DNA of 64,000 nucleotides, from positions 280,562-344,561 of the forward strand of contig NZ_FOLQ01000005.1 in assembly GCF_900112365.1 (NCBI RefSeq), given 5' to 3'. A program made the translations under genes and the position numbers. Of this stretch, positions 1 through 9,700 are shown one piece after another. The stretch's first letter is position 1. Every line of letters begins with the position of its first letter. The stretch is from Spirosoma endophyticum. Lineage in GTDB: Bacteria; Bacteroidota; Bacteroidia; Cytophagales; Spirosomataceae. The notes below the pieces were generated by a model. That model ran no database searches, was not told the DNA's origin, and was given only the letters and a program-made list of their open reading frames with translations.

Positions 1-837
1 ACGGGCAAACTTCAGTTTCTGAATGGCCAGTCGTCGCTTGGCGGTGGACCCTGTCATATTAGCGTCGATCAGACGGGCAAAACCGCTTTTGTCTCAAACT
101 ATGGAGGAGGTAGTCTGGCTGTATTACCAATCAATGCCGATGGTACGTTAAGTGCAGCCGCCGACAGCGTTCAGGATGCGGGCACCGGGCCTAATGAGAA
201 ACGTCAGGAGAGAGCCCACGTTCACTCGGCGACACTAGCGCCAGACAATCGGTTTGTTTACGTAGCAGACCTCACAACCGACAAGCTGAATATCTTCGAC
301 ATTGATGTTAAAGCCAGCACCGTAAAACCCGCTTCAACACCCTATGTTAGTGTGAAACCGGGTTCGGGACCGCGTCACTTCACGTTCCATCCCAACGGGA
401 AATACGCTTACCTGGTCGAAGAGATAACCTCATCGGTAGCCGTTTTTTCGCGTGATGCCAAAACGGGTGCGTTGACCATGATTTCCGACAATATCAATAC
501 GTTGCCTGCTGATTTTAGCGGCCAGAATACAAGCGCCGACATTCATATTGATCCGTCGGGCAAGTTTTTATATCAATCGAACCGGGGAGCTAATACGCTG
601 GCGATTTTCTCGATTGGTAACGACGGCAAATTGACCAAAGTGGGCGACCAGCCAACAGAAGGCAAAACACCCCGAAACTTCCTGATTGACCCCAAAGGTG
701 ATTTTATATTCGTGGCCCATCAGGATACCGACAATATCACAATTTTCAAGCGCGATCAAAAGACCGGCAAACTAAGCTACACAGGCCAGTCGGTGAAAGT
801 ACCAGCTCCGGTTTGTGTGATTATGACCAGCTTGTAG
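1..837 (+). CDS. Lactonase family protein (6-phosphogluconolactonase-like beta-propeller), 5' end outside window
   Basis: The reading frame is open from base 1, so only the last 278 residues are visible and the start and any signal peptide lie outside. The sequence shows repeated propeller blades with phrases such as SNYGGGSLAV, HSATLAPDNRFVYVADL, GSGPRHFTFHPNGKYAY and TPRNFLIDPKGDFIFVAHQD. These are typical of the seven-bladed lactonase family (Pfam PF10282, YbhE/Pgl type), which hydrolyses sugar lactones. The two genes that follow on the same strand are DUF1080 proteins, suggesting work on oxidised sugars. The family is clear; the substrate is not. Some family members are exported, and whether this one is cannot be judged. 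Confidence 0.9.
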   Translation, partial: TGKLQFLNGQSSLGGGPCHISVDQTGKTAFVSNYGGGSLAVLPINADGTLSAAADSVQDAGTGPNEKRQERAHVHSATLAPDNRFVYVADLTTDKLNIFDIDVKASTVKPASTPYVSVKPGSGPRHFTFHPNGKYAYLVEEITSSVAVFSRDAKTGALTMISDNINTLPADFSGQNTSADIHIDPSGKFLYQSNRGANTLAIFSIGNDGKLTKVGDQPTEGKTPRNFLIDPKGDFIFVAHQDTDNITIFKRDQKTGKLSYTGQSVKVPAPVCVIMTSL

Positions 838-885
838 AACTCAGTAGCCCAGAATAAATCAGCTCACAATCAATCTATATACTCA

Positions 886-1482
886 ATGAAATACTGCATT
901 GCCATTTGTCTCATGTCAAGTATGCTGGCTTTTATAGCGCCAACTAAGACAATCAATCTTTTTAACGGGAAGGACTTATCTGGCTGGAAGATTTATGGTA
1001 CCGAAAAATGGTACGTTGAAAATGGCGAACTCGTCTGTGAAAGTGGCCCCGATAAGAAGTACGGCTACTTAGGTACCGAAAAGTTCTACAAAAACTTTGA
1101 CCTGTCGCTGGAATTCAAACAGGAAGCAAATGGCAACAGCGGTGTCTTTTTTCGGTCTACCGTAGACGGTACGAAAGTTAGTGGCTGGCAGGTAGAAGTA
1201 GCGCCACCCAACCATGACACGGGCGGCATTTATGAGTCCTATGGCCGGAACTGGCTGGTACAAATTCCTGATGAAAAGGAAAACATTCTAAAGTCCGGTG
1301 AGTGGAATAAACTCCGCATTCGGGCTGAGGGCGATCATATACAGACGTATCTCAACGGCACACAGATGGTGGATCTTCATGACGAAAAGATTGGCAAGGG
1401 TGAGGGTGGAATAGCCCTACAGATCCACGACGGCGGTGGAATTAAAGTCCGCTGGAAGAATTTAAAACTACAGGAATTATAA
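886..1482 (+). CDS. Secreted DUF1080 (3-keto-disaccharide hydrolase-like) protein
   Basis: A protein of 198 residues with a short signal peptide (residues 1-19). One DUF1080 domain fills the rest: NLFNGKDLSGWKIYG opens the fold, followed by the middle stretch FKQEANGNSGVFFRS and the closing GGIALQIHDGGGIKVRWKNL. The fold is a concanavalin-like beta sandwich, and characterised relatives hydrolyse 3-keto-glycosides. It lies 48 bases after the lactonase gene and is probably co-transcribed with it; a hairpin at 1487-1527 closes the unit. The export and family call are seen in the sequence. The 3-keto sugar substrate is inferred from the family. Confidence 0.87.
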   Translation: MKYCIAICLMSSMLAFIAPTKTINLFNGKDLSGWKIYGTEKWYVENGELVCESGPDKKYGYLGTEKFYKNFDLSLEFKQEANGNSGVFFRSTVDGTKVSGWQVEVAPPNHDTGGIYESYGRNWLVQIPDEKENILKSGEWNKLRIRAEGDHIQTYLNGTQMVDLHDEKIGKGEGGIALQIHDGGGIKVRWKNLKLQEL

Positions 1483-1486
1483 AACC

Positions 1487-1527
1487 AAGCATGAATGCCA
1501 TAGCCCACCGTTATGGCATTCATGCTT
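1487..1527 (+). terminator. Rho-independent terminator after DUF1080 gene
   Basis: Perfect 16-base inverted repeat AAGCATGAATGCCATA with a nine-base loop, five bases after the stop codon. The T-run is short. Confidence 0.6.
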
Positions 1528-1586
1528 TACAACATCTAACGTTGCTCCCAGCTACAGTTTCTAGTATCCTGAACTAATCCCCCTGT

Positions 1587-2435
1587 ATGAAATTGCTATT
1601 TTTTTCAGTCTTCGCCAGCTTATTTCTCGTCACCGCTACGCTGGCACAGTCGTCCCAAAAGTCGGGCGATTGGCAATCCTTATTTAACGGGAAGGATCTT
1701 GGCGGTTGGGAGACGTATCTGGATCGGCCTTATGCCAAAGACAACCAGCATGACAAAACGCCCCCGCTGGGTTTAAATAACGATCCGAATCATGTTTTTT
1801 CGGTCGTTACGGTGGACGGAAGACCAGCGCTACGTATTTCAGGCGAGACGTTTGGCGGTATCAACACGCTAACCGAATTTGGAAATTATCACCTTCGCAT
1901 GGAGTTCAAGTGGGGAACTCAGAAGTGGCCGCCCAAACTCGACCGCCCCCGCGATAGTGGATTGCTGTACCATAGCGTTGGTTCGCATGGTACGCCGATG
2001 CTGTGGATGGAGTCGTTCGAATTGCAGGTTCAGGAGGGCGATTGTGGTGATTATTGGGGTGTCATGAACGTATTGGCCGATATTTCTGCCAAAAAGAACG
2101 AGAAAGGCACTTATGTATATCAGCCAGGCGCTACGCCCATAACCTTTCAGGATAAAACGCCGGTTGGACGATCGTGCCTTAAAAGTCCGGATAATGAAAA
2201 ACCATCCGGGCAATGGAATGTACTGGAGCTTTATTGCTTCGGCGACACCTGCCTGCACGTCATGAACGGCAAAGTCAATCTGGTGTTAACGCATACACGT
2301 CATCTGGTCGATGGTCAGGTTGTTCCGCTCACGAAAGGTAAAATCCAAATCCAGTCAGAAGGCGCCGAGGTTTTTTACCGAAACATTCAGGTTCAGACGA
2401 TTAACCAGTTACCCGCAGATTTGCTTCAACAATAA
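1587..2435 (+). CDS. Secreted DUF1080 protein, larger paralogue
   Basis: A protein of 282 residues with a signal peptide ending near residue 20 (VTATLAQ). The domain begins with WQSLFNGKDLGGWETYLD and continues through an insertion-rich middle. Visible family features are YHLRMEFKWGTQKWPP, DSGLLYHSVGSHG and, near the end, GKIQIQSEGAEVFYRNIQV. It belongs to the same DUF1080 superfamily as the preceding gene but is about 80 residues longer, so it is a diverged paralogue rather than a recent duplicate. A terminator separates the two genes, so it probably has its own promoter. A role in hydrolysing keto-glycosides in the periplasm or at the surface is inferred. Confidence 0.87.
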   Translation: MKLLFFSVFASLFLVTATLAQSSQKSGDWQSLFNGKDLGGWETYLDRPYAKDNQHDKTPPLGLNNDPNHVFSVVTVDGRPALRISGETFGGINTLTEFGNYHLRMEFKWGTQKWPPKLDRPRDSGLLYHSVGSHGTPMLWMESFELQVQEGDCGDYWGVMNVLADISAKKNEKGTYVYQPGATPITFQDKTPVGRSCLKSPDNEKPSGQWNVLELYCFGDTCLHVMNGKVNLVLTHTRHLVDGQVVPLTKGKIQIQSEGAEVFYRNIQVQTINQLPADLLQQ

Positions 2436-2567
2436 CTATCTCCTCAGCGTTTTTAATTTATACTACGTAGCGGATTTATCTAACGCTAACTTTTTAGGCT
2501 AGCTTCGTTACTATCATACAGGATTTTCTGCAAGAGCCCTGGTAGTAGAGCCTATTAATTAGACGTA

Positions 2568-3911
2568 ATGAAGCTTTCCACCAACCAACGAACAATAGCG
2601 TTTGTAGTAGCGCTAATCGTTATCAATACCCTGGCCATTTGTTTCACACTGGTCGATAAAAACAGCTACAAGAGCACTAAATTCTATCGGTATACGCGCC
2701 AACGATTTGCCTGGATCGTGACCACTCCTCCCCCAGCGTATGCGATAAAAGCAGGGTGGGCAAAGGTTAATATTACCCCCTCCTTTAAAACCCCGATTGC
2801 CAATAATGAAGCGAGCCAAAGCTGGACAACTGTCCACGACTCGATTTATACGCGTGCGGTTGTTTTCAATAATGGAACGACATTGGCCGCTATGGTCACC
2901 ATTGATTTACTGATGATGCCGCCGATGGTAGCCCAGACGCTGCAACAACGACTGCCAAAGGTTGGTATGGACTGGAAGAATATTTACCTAGGCGCTACCC
3001 ATTCGCGTCACAGCCTGGGCGGTTGGGCCGACGACTACATGGGCAAAAAGATGGCAGGTGAGTATGACGAACGCCTTGTTTCTCAACTTACAGATGCCAT
3101 TATAAAAGCCATTGTTGAGGCAAAAAAGAATATGGCCGCCGTTCAGATTGGATACAGCCAACTGAATTTTGAGGAAGCAGGAACAAAGACTTTTACAGAA
3201 AATAGCACTCCAGGCAAAAAAATCCATTTCCTGAAACTCCGTAAACTCACTGGTGAATCAGCCATCATTTACTCCTCAGAAAGTCTTCAATTCTCAAGTA
3301 GTTCATCAATATCCACTGCCTTAAGTCGCGATGGAGCGGGTATTCTGACCGACAAACTAGAGCAGCGAACAGAAAGCTTTGCGTTGTTTATGGCCGGGCC
3401 GATGGACCAGTCCAAAGCGAACCTAAATTCGCCGAACGATTTAAAAGAGGGCTCGATTGATAGCCTTGTGCTACGTATCACACCTGTATTAGCCAATCTA
3501 CCACTACACACAGACAGTACGTTGGTGGCCCAAACAGTGCTCCTTGTCCAAAACGATCCTCAGGTACGTATTACCAAAAACTGGCGGCTGAAACCCTGGC
3601 TGGCAAGAGCCTTGTACGGCGATTATCCCGCCGAGCTAAAAGCGCTACGCATTGGCAAAACTGTTTTTGTAGGGACGCCTGGTATCGTTTCCGACAAGCT
3701 ACTCCCTGATTTATTATCAATACCAGTAGCTAAACGTAACAATCTGGTACTAACCAGCTTTAATGGCGGTAATATTGGCCAGATTGTACCTGATACACTT
3801 TATTATGAAAATCCGAATCCGTACGATATTCACGAAATAAATCGATTCGGTCCTCACACGGAAGCTTTCTTTGGCGAGATGGTTCAGAGTCTGGTTAGCA
3901 GCCTTAAATAG
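2568..3911 (+). CDS. Membrane-anchored protein related to the neutral ceramidase N-terminal domain
   Basis: A protein of 447 residues with one N-terminal hydrophobic segment (about residues 9-27), so either anchored in the inner membrane or exported. After it comes AGWAKVNITPS, the pattern that opens the neutral/alkaline non-lysosomal ceramidase domain (PF04734). Later matching stretches are LGATHSRHSLGGW, resembling the family's metal-binding HTHS region, and the closing TSFNGGNIGQIVPD. The length is well below full ceramidases (about 700 residues), so the C-terminal domain is absent. Bacterial proteins of this short type are widespread and uncharacterised. Amide or ester hydrolysis is possible but unproven. 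Confidence 0.65.
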   Translation: MKLSTNQRTIAFVVALIVINTLAICFTLVDKNSYKSTKFYRYTRQRFAWIVTTPPPAYAIKAGWAKVNITPSFKTPIANNEASQSWTTVHDSIYTRAVVFNNGTTLAAMVTIDLLMMPPMVAQTLQQRLPKVGMDWKNIYLGATHSRHSLGGWADDYMGKKMAGEYDERLVSQLTDAIIKAIVEAKKNMAAVQIGYSQLNFEEAGTKTFTENSTPGKKIHFLKLRKLTGESAIIYSSESLQFSSSSSISTALSRDGAGILTDKLEQRTESFALFMAGPMDQSKANLNSPNDLKEGSIDSLVLRITPVLANLPLHTDSTLVAQTVLLVQNDPQVRITKNWRLKPWLARALYGDYPAELKALRIGKTVFVGTPGIVSDKLLPDLLSIPVAKRNNLVLTSFNGGNIGQIVPDTLYYENPNPYDIHEINRFGPHTEAFFGEMVQSLVSSLK

Positions 3912-4048
3912 TAAAGGCTGCCATTCTGATAGTTTACTACGTACTTTACCAGCAAAGTTAATTACCTATACAGGCCGCCAATACGTAGCAGCAGATACGC
4001 TACGTATTGGAATTAGTTAATGTACCTCCAAAATACTCCCCGCAAAAA

Positions 4049-6133
4049 ATGACCAGATTTATTCATTTGGTTTCCTTATTCCTCTTTGGACTTACAACCT
4101 TAAGTCACGCGCAGTCACCCAAATTGGATAAGCTCTTGTTTGGTGTTGCTTACTACGACGAATACATGCCGTATGAACGTCTGGACAAAGACATCCAGAT
4201 GATGAAAGAGGCTGGCATCAATGTTGTCCGCATCGCCGAATCGACCTGGAGTACCGTAGAGCCGCAGGACAACGTATTTGATTTTTCGCACATCGACCGG
4301 GTACTCAACGCGATGCATAAGGCAAACATCAGCGTCATTATTGGCACCCCTACCTATGCGGTTCCTACCTGGCTGGTCAGAAAATACCCCGATGTATTAG
4401 CCACTACGCCACAGGGGCGAAATCAATACGGTGCCCGTCAGAACATGGATATCACGAACACGCACTTCAGATTCCATGCCGAGCGTGTCATTCGCAAGAT
4501 CATGGAACACGTGAAAGACCACCCGGCTATCATTGGCTATCAGGTAGATAACGAGACGAAATCCTATAACACAACCGGACCTAACGTTCAACAGCTTTTT
4601 GTCCAGTACATGAAAGACAAATACAAAACGCTGGACGCGATCAACAGGGCATATGGCCTGGACTACTGGAGCAACCGGATCAATAGCTGGGAAGATTTCC
4701 CCTCGACCGTTGGGAGCATCAACGCCAGCCTACGGTCTGAATTCGCCAAATTTCAGCGAAAGCTGGTAACCGATTATCTCGCCTGGCAAGCGACGTTGGT
4801 AAAAAGTTATAAAAAACCAGGCCAATTCGTCACGCAAAACTTCGATCTGGAATGGCGCGGTTATTCCTACGGCATTCAGCCGGATGTTGATCATTTTGCC
4901 GCAGCGAAAGCAATGGATATTGCCGGGATTGACATTTATCACCCCACTCAGGATCAGCTTACGGGTACGGAAATTGCCTTCGGTGGCGACATAACGCGCT
5001 CGATGAAGTCAGGCAAAAATTACCTGGTGCTGGAGACAGAAGCACAGGGCTTCCCGCAGTGGGTTCCGTATCCGGGACAGTTGCGGCTACAGGCTTTCAG
5101 TCATCTGGCTTCCGGCGCTGATATGCTCGAATACTGGCATTGGCACTCTATCCATAATTCAGCCGAGACGTATTGGAAAGGCCTGCTAAGCCACGATTTT
5201 GAACCAAACCCTACCTACAACGAAGCCAAAACAATCGGCCAGGATTTTGCCAGACTGAGCCCTAAACTGGTTAACCTGAAGAAGAAAAACTCGGTCGCTA
5301 TCCTGTTCAGCAATGAAGCGCTGACCGGATTTAATGCTTTTAGTTTTGGCTGGGGTGCCAAGGAAAATTACAATGACATTTTACGTCCGATGTATGACGC
5401 TTTGTACCGTATGAACGTGGGCGTCGACTTTGTTGATCCGTCGAGCACATCGCTTGAGAACTATAAAGTGCTGGTTGTCCCCGCACTTTACGCAGCGCCT
5501 GATAGTCTGTTGGTGCGGCTAAATCAATTTGTTAAAAATGGCGGTCATATCGTCTACACCTTCAAAAGTGGCTTCTCGAATCAGGATGTGCAGGTAAGAA
5601 GCACCCGCCAGCCAGGTATCATCAGCGAAGCTTGTGGTATTTCGTATGATCAGTTTACAATCCCACAGAATGTTACGTTGAAAGGAGATCCTTATCAGGT
5701 GGGGAAAGAAAACAACCAGATAACCACCTGGATGGAGTTAATTACGCCCACCACGGCTAAAGTAATGGCGTATTACGACCATCCTGTTTGGGGAAAATAT
5801 GCCGCTATCACGCAAAACCAGTTTGGTAAAGGCGTCGCAACGTACATTGGATGCCGGACATCGACGGCACTGACAGGTAAAATTCTGGCCGATGTGATTA
5901 AAAAAGCGGGCATAGAAGGTCCGGATCAGCAACTGACGTTTCCGCTCATTATCCGCTCCGGGACTAACCAGCAAGGGAAAGCTATTCATTACTATTTCAA
6001 TTATTCCCCGACAGCTAGCTCAATCAAGTATCCGTATTCTGCGGGGAAAGAATTGCTGGGCAACGAATCCATAAATAAAGAGCAACAATTGTCTTTAGCG
6101 CCCTGGGGTGTAAAGATTGTTGAAGAGAACTGA
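4049..6133 (+). CDS. Beta-galactosidase, glycoside hydrolase family 42, exported
   Basis: The start at 4049 is preferred over an in-frame ATG at 4007 because it puts a clean signal peptide (MTRFIHLVSL to SHAQ) at the N-terminus, giving 694 residues. The A domain is a TIM barrel: FGVAYYDEYMPYERLDKDI, then GINVVRIAESTWSTVEP. The acid/base glutamate is Glu169 in GYQVDNETK. The nucleophile lies in LVLETEAQGFPQW (Glu329 or Glu331). The middle domain is the glutamine-amidotransferase-like trimerisation fold of GH42 (LVVPALYAAPDSLLVRLNQF), and a small beta domain closes the chain. GH42 enzymes release beta-linked galactose from plant or host oligosaccharides. Export suggests action in the periplasm. 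Confidence 0.93.
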   Translation: MTRFIHLVSLFLFGLTTLSHAQSPKLDKLLFGVAYYDEYMPYERLDKDIQMMKEAGINVVRIAESTWSTVEPQDNVFDFSHIDRVLNAMHKANISVIIGTPTYAVPTWLVRKYPDVLATTPQGRNQYGARQNMDITNTHFRFHAERVIRKIMEHVKDHPAIIGYQVDNETKSYNTTGPNVQQLFVQYMKDKYKTLDAINRAYGLDYWSNRINSWEDFPSTVGSINASLRSEFAKFQRKLVTDYLAWQATLVKSYKKPGQFVTQNFDLEWRGYSYGIQPDVDHFAAAKAMDIAGIDIYHPTQDQLTGTEIAFGGDITRSMKSGKNYLVLETEAQGFPQWVPYPGQLRLQAFSHLASGADMLEYWHWHSIHNSAETYWKGLLSHDFEPNPTYNEAKTIGQDFARLSPKLVNLKKKNSVAILFSNEALTGFNAFSFGWGAKENYNDILRPMYDALYRMNVGVDFVDPSSTSLENYKVLVVPALYAAPDSLLVRLNQFVKNGGHIVYTFKSGFSNQDVQVRSTRQPGIISEACGISYDQFTIPQNVTLKGDPYQVGKENNQITTWMELITPTTAKVMAYYDHPVWGKYAAITQNQFGKGVATYIGCRTSTALTGKILADVIKKAGIEGPDQQLTFPLIIRSGTNQQGKAIHYYFNYSPTASSIKYPYSAGKELLGNESINKEQQLSLAPWGVKIVEEN

Positions 6134-6177
6134 TTTTATCGCTAGATTAAAACCCGGCGATAAAATTCCGTAAGCGC

Positions 6178-6669
6178 TTATATCTCCCGCAAGAACCCTT
6201 CCAGATCCAGTGGATGCGTGTACATTTCGATTGAACCATCGGGTTTGAGCGGCCATTCTTTCTTCGGCCGATCCCAGTAGAGCTCAACCCCATTTCGGTC
6301 GGGGTCATTGAGGTAAATAGCTTCTGAAACCCCATGATCCGACGCACCTGTAATGGGATATTTCGCATCAATGAGCCGCTTTAAGGCCACCGCCAGATCA
6401 CGGCGGGTGGGATAGAGAATGGCGGTATGAAACAAGCCTGCAGCCCGTGTAGGAGCTGGTGGTGCGTCTTTGCTGTACCACGTATTCAGACCGATGTGAT
6501 GGTGGTAGCCTCCAGCTGAAATAAAAGCGGCTTCCTTGCCATACATGGTAATCAGCGAAAAGCCCAGCAAATCTCGATAGAAGGCCAGTGCCCGATCAAG
6601 ATCTGCGACTTTAAGGTGAATATGGCCTATGCGCGTTTCAGCAGGAATTGTGTATGGAGATGGAGTCAT
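6178..6669 (-). CDS. VOC family (glyoxalase/dioxygenase fold) protein
   Basis: With the start at 6669 the protein has 163 residues. It contains two beta-alpha-beta-beta-beta modules of the vicinal oxygen chelate fold. The first is RIGHIHLKVADLDRALAFYRDLLGF, quoted here in part for its metal His (IGHIHL). The second contains GLFHTAILYP and closes with the metal Glu in NGVELYWDRPKKEWP. This pattern resembles catechol-2,3-dioxygenase-like VOC proteins. It is transcribed away from the Tricorn-type gene, with only 88 bases between start codons. The chemistry cannot be predicted from the sequence. Confidence 0.88.
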   Translation of the reverse strand: MTPSPYTIPAETRIGHIHLKVADLDRALAFYRDLLGFSLITMYGKEAAFISAGGYHHHIGLNTWYSKDAPPAPTRAAGLFHTAILYPTRRDLAVALKRLIDAKYPITGASDHGVSEAIYLNDPDRNGVELYWDRPKKEWPLKPDGSIEMYTHPLDLEGFLREI

Positions 6670-6757
6670 GATTGAGCAGCATGTAGTGAAAATAATGCCT
6701 AAATTTAGGTTTCTAAGCAACAGCAACCGATTTGAAATAAATCCTCTACATCACCAA

Positions 6758-9700
6758 ATGCACTCATCTACAACTGCCGCCCTACTACGTTCCTTACTAC
6801 TTCTTGCCATAGCGTTCCCCTCGCAGGGGCAGGCTCAACCGGCAACACCTACGCCCAAATTCGCCTTTGCCGAACCAAGTCTTTCTCCCGATGGCGCCGA
6901 GGTAGCGTTTGTGTCGGGCGGAGATATCTGGACCGTGCCAACAACTGGCGGAGAAGCCCGATTGCTGGTTTCGCATCCTGATAATGAATCACGACCGATC
7001 TATTCGCCAGATGGCAAATACCTGGCCTTTGCTTCCTCCCGCACGGGCAATGGTGATATTTATTTGCTTACTTTGGAAACAGGAGCGATCAAACGGCTTA
7101 CCTACGATGACGGTGGCGAAGTACTGAACGGCTGGGCGCGGGACGGGAAAATGGTTTATTTTCAGTCGACCAGTCGGGATATTTCGGGCATGAACGACAT
7201 CTACCGGGTAGCTATTACGGGCGGTACACCCATGGCCATCACCGCCGACCGCTATGCTAACGAGTTCTACGGAATACCCGCACCCAATGGCAAAACACTC
7301 GCGTTTTCGGCTCGTGGGATTGCCTCTAACCAGTGGTGGCGGAAAGGCCGAAGTCACCTCGACGAAGCAGAAATCTGGCTGTATCATCTTGATGCGAAAA
7401 AGGGAGATTCTGCCTACGAACGTGTCACGGAAAGTGGAGCGAAAGAGCTTTGGCCCATGTGGAGTCAGGATGGTAAAACGATTTACTACGTATCGGATCG
7501 CAATCAGACACAGAATTTGTGGTCGCAACCACTCGGTGGTAAACCGACTATGCTTACTACATTCACTAACGGGCGAGTGTTGTGGCCATCGATTAGTTAT
7601 GACGGCAAGACCGTTGTATTTGAACGTGATTTTGGCCTTTGGAAATATGACATCGCCAGCCGTCAGGTAGCTCCAATTTCGGTTCGGCTTCGTGGCGTTG
7701 CAGCCAGCCCGGCCGCTGAGCATTTGAAATTAACGAATCAGTTTCGCGAAATGGCGTTGTCGCCGGATGGCAAGAAAGTTGCGTTCATTGCCCATGGTGA
7801 CGTATTTGCCGCGTCGTCAAAAGATGGAGGTGAGGCCACACGTATCAGTTCGAGCGCGGCTAATGAATCACAACCAGTTTGGGCTGCTAACAGTCGAAGC
7901 CTTGTATACGTATCAACGCGGGATGGCGTAGCACACTTGTACCGATACGACTTTGCCACTCGTGATGAAACCAAGCTAACCGACAATGCCCAGGACGATG
8001 GTTCACCCGTGTTCTCGCCCGATGGAAAATTGCTGGCGTTCGTTCGGAATGGTCAGGAGCTGCGCGTACTGGATCTGGCGTCGAAAAAGGAAAAGTTACT
8101 CAAAAAGGGCTATCTGGGCCGTCCGCCGTTTGCCACAAACGGTTCGGTTGTCTGGTCGCCGGATGGAAAATGGATTGCGTTTGCCTCTTACGGAGCCAAA
8201 ACGTTTCGAAATGTGTCGGTGGTGCCTGCTGCGGGTGGAGAGAGTAAGCCCGTTAGCTTTCTGGCCAATACGTTCGGAGGAAATCTGAGTTGGAGCCCCG
8301 ACGGAAAATACATTTTGTTCACCACTAACCAACGTACCGAAACCTCCCAGGTTGCCCGCATAGACCTGGTTCCCCGAGCGCCTAAATTCCGGGAAGACCA
8401 GTTTCGGGATTTATTTAACGAAGAAATCCCAAAAACACTGAAACCAGCGCCAACCACACCCACCACCACAAAAACGGCGACGCGTGATACCAGCGCCCTG
8501 GGCGATACAACCGCCAAATTGGGACGTAGTGGAGCCACAAAAATCGTTTTTGACGATATTCGTCAGCGATTGAGCCTGTTGCCGGTGGGTGTCGATGTTG
8601 ATGCGCAGTCAATTAGTAAAGATGGCAAAACACTGCTGCTAATCGCTACCGTAGCGGGTCAGCAGAATTTATACACCTATTCGCTCGATGAATTAGGTCG
8701 CGAGCAGTCCGTAGCCCGTCAACTGACCTCAACGCCCGGCAGTAAGAGCGGTGCCCAGTTCTCGCCCGACGGCAAAGAGATTTTCTACCTGGAACAGGGT
8801 AAAATCCAATCCATTACGTTAGACAAGCGCGAACCGAAAGCCCTGGCTATCACGGCCGAAATGGACGTTGATTTCGGCGACGAAAAAGTGCAGGTGTTCC
8901 GGCAGGCCTGGGATATTCAAAACAAAGGGTTTTATGATTCGACTTTCCACGGTGTAGACTGGAAAGCCGTTCGGGCCAGTTACGAGCCGCTGGCAGCGGG
9001 TGCCCGCACCCCCGACGAACTCCGTCGGCTCATTAGCCTGATGCTGGGCGAACTGAATGCGTCTCACTCTGGCATCTCGGCTCCGGCGGGTTCAGTGCAA
9101 ACAACTACGGGGCGGCTTGGTCTGCGCTTCGATCGGGCCGAATACGAAAGTACAGGCAAGTTGAAAATTACCGAAGTTATTGCGTTAAGCCCGGCTGCTT
9201 TGTCGGGCACAATCAACGTGGGAGATTACCTGCTGGCCGTAGACGACACAAAAATCAGTGCAACAACCAACCTCGACCAACTACTTGAAAACCAGATCAA
9301 CCACCGTATTTCGCTTATGATCGCGTCGTCACCCACCGCGCCCCCGCAGGAAGTGACGGTACGCCCTGTCAGTCTGGCTACGGAAAAAGGCCTGCTCTAC
9401 AAACAATGGGTGCAGCAACAGCGTGATTATGTGAATAAAGTCAGTAAAGGGCGGCTCGGCTACGTGCATCTATTCGACATGTCGGCGGAATCGCTGGCGC
9501 AGTTGAATATTGACTTGGATGCCGACAATCACGCTCGCGAAGGAGTAGTGGTTGATGTTCGGAACAATAACGGTGGTTTCGTGAATGCCTACGCGCTGGA
9601 CGTGTTTACGCGGAAGGGCTATATGACCATGACTCCGCGTGGCCTCCCATCGGCTCCTGCCCGCACACAATTGGGCCAGCGTTCGCTGGAAACACCAACT

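Noticed and set aside
6989-7723. A 244-residue antisense frame within the Tricorn-type gene
   Set aside because: The overlapping plus-strand gene has full domain support; the antisense product matches no family.
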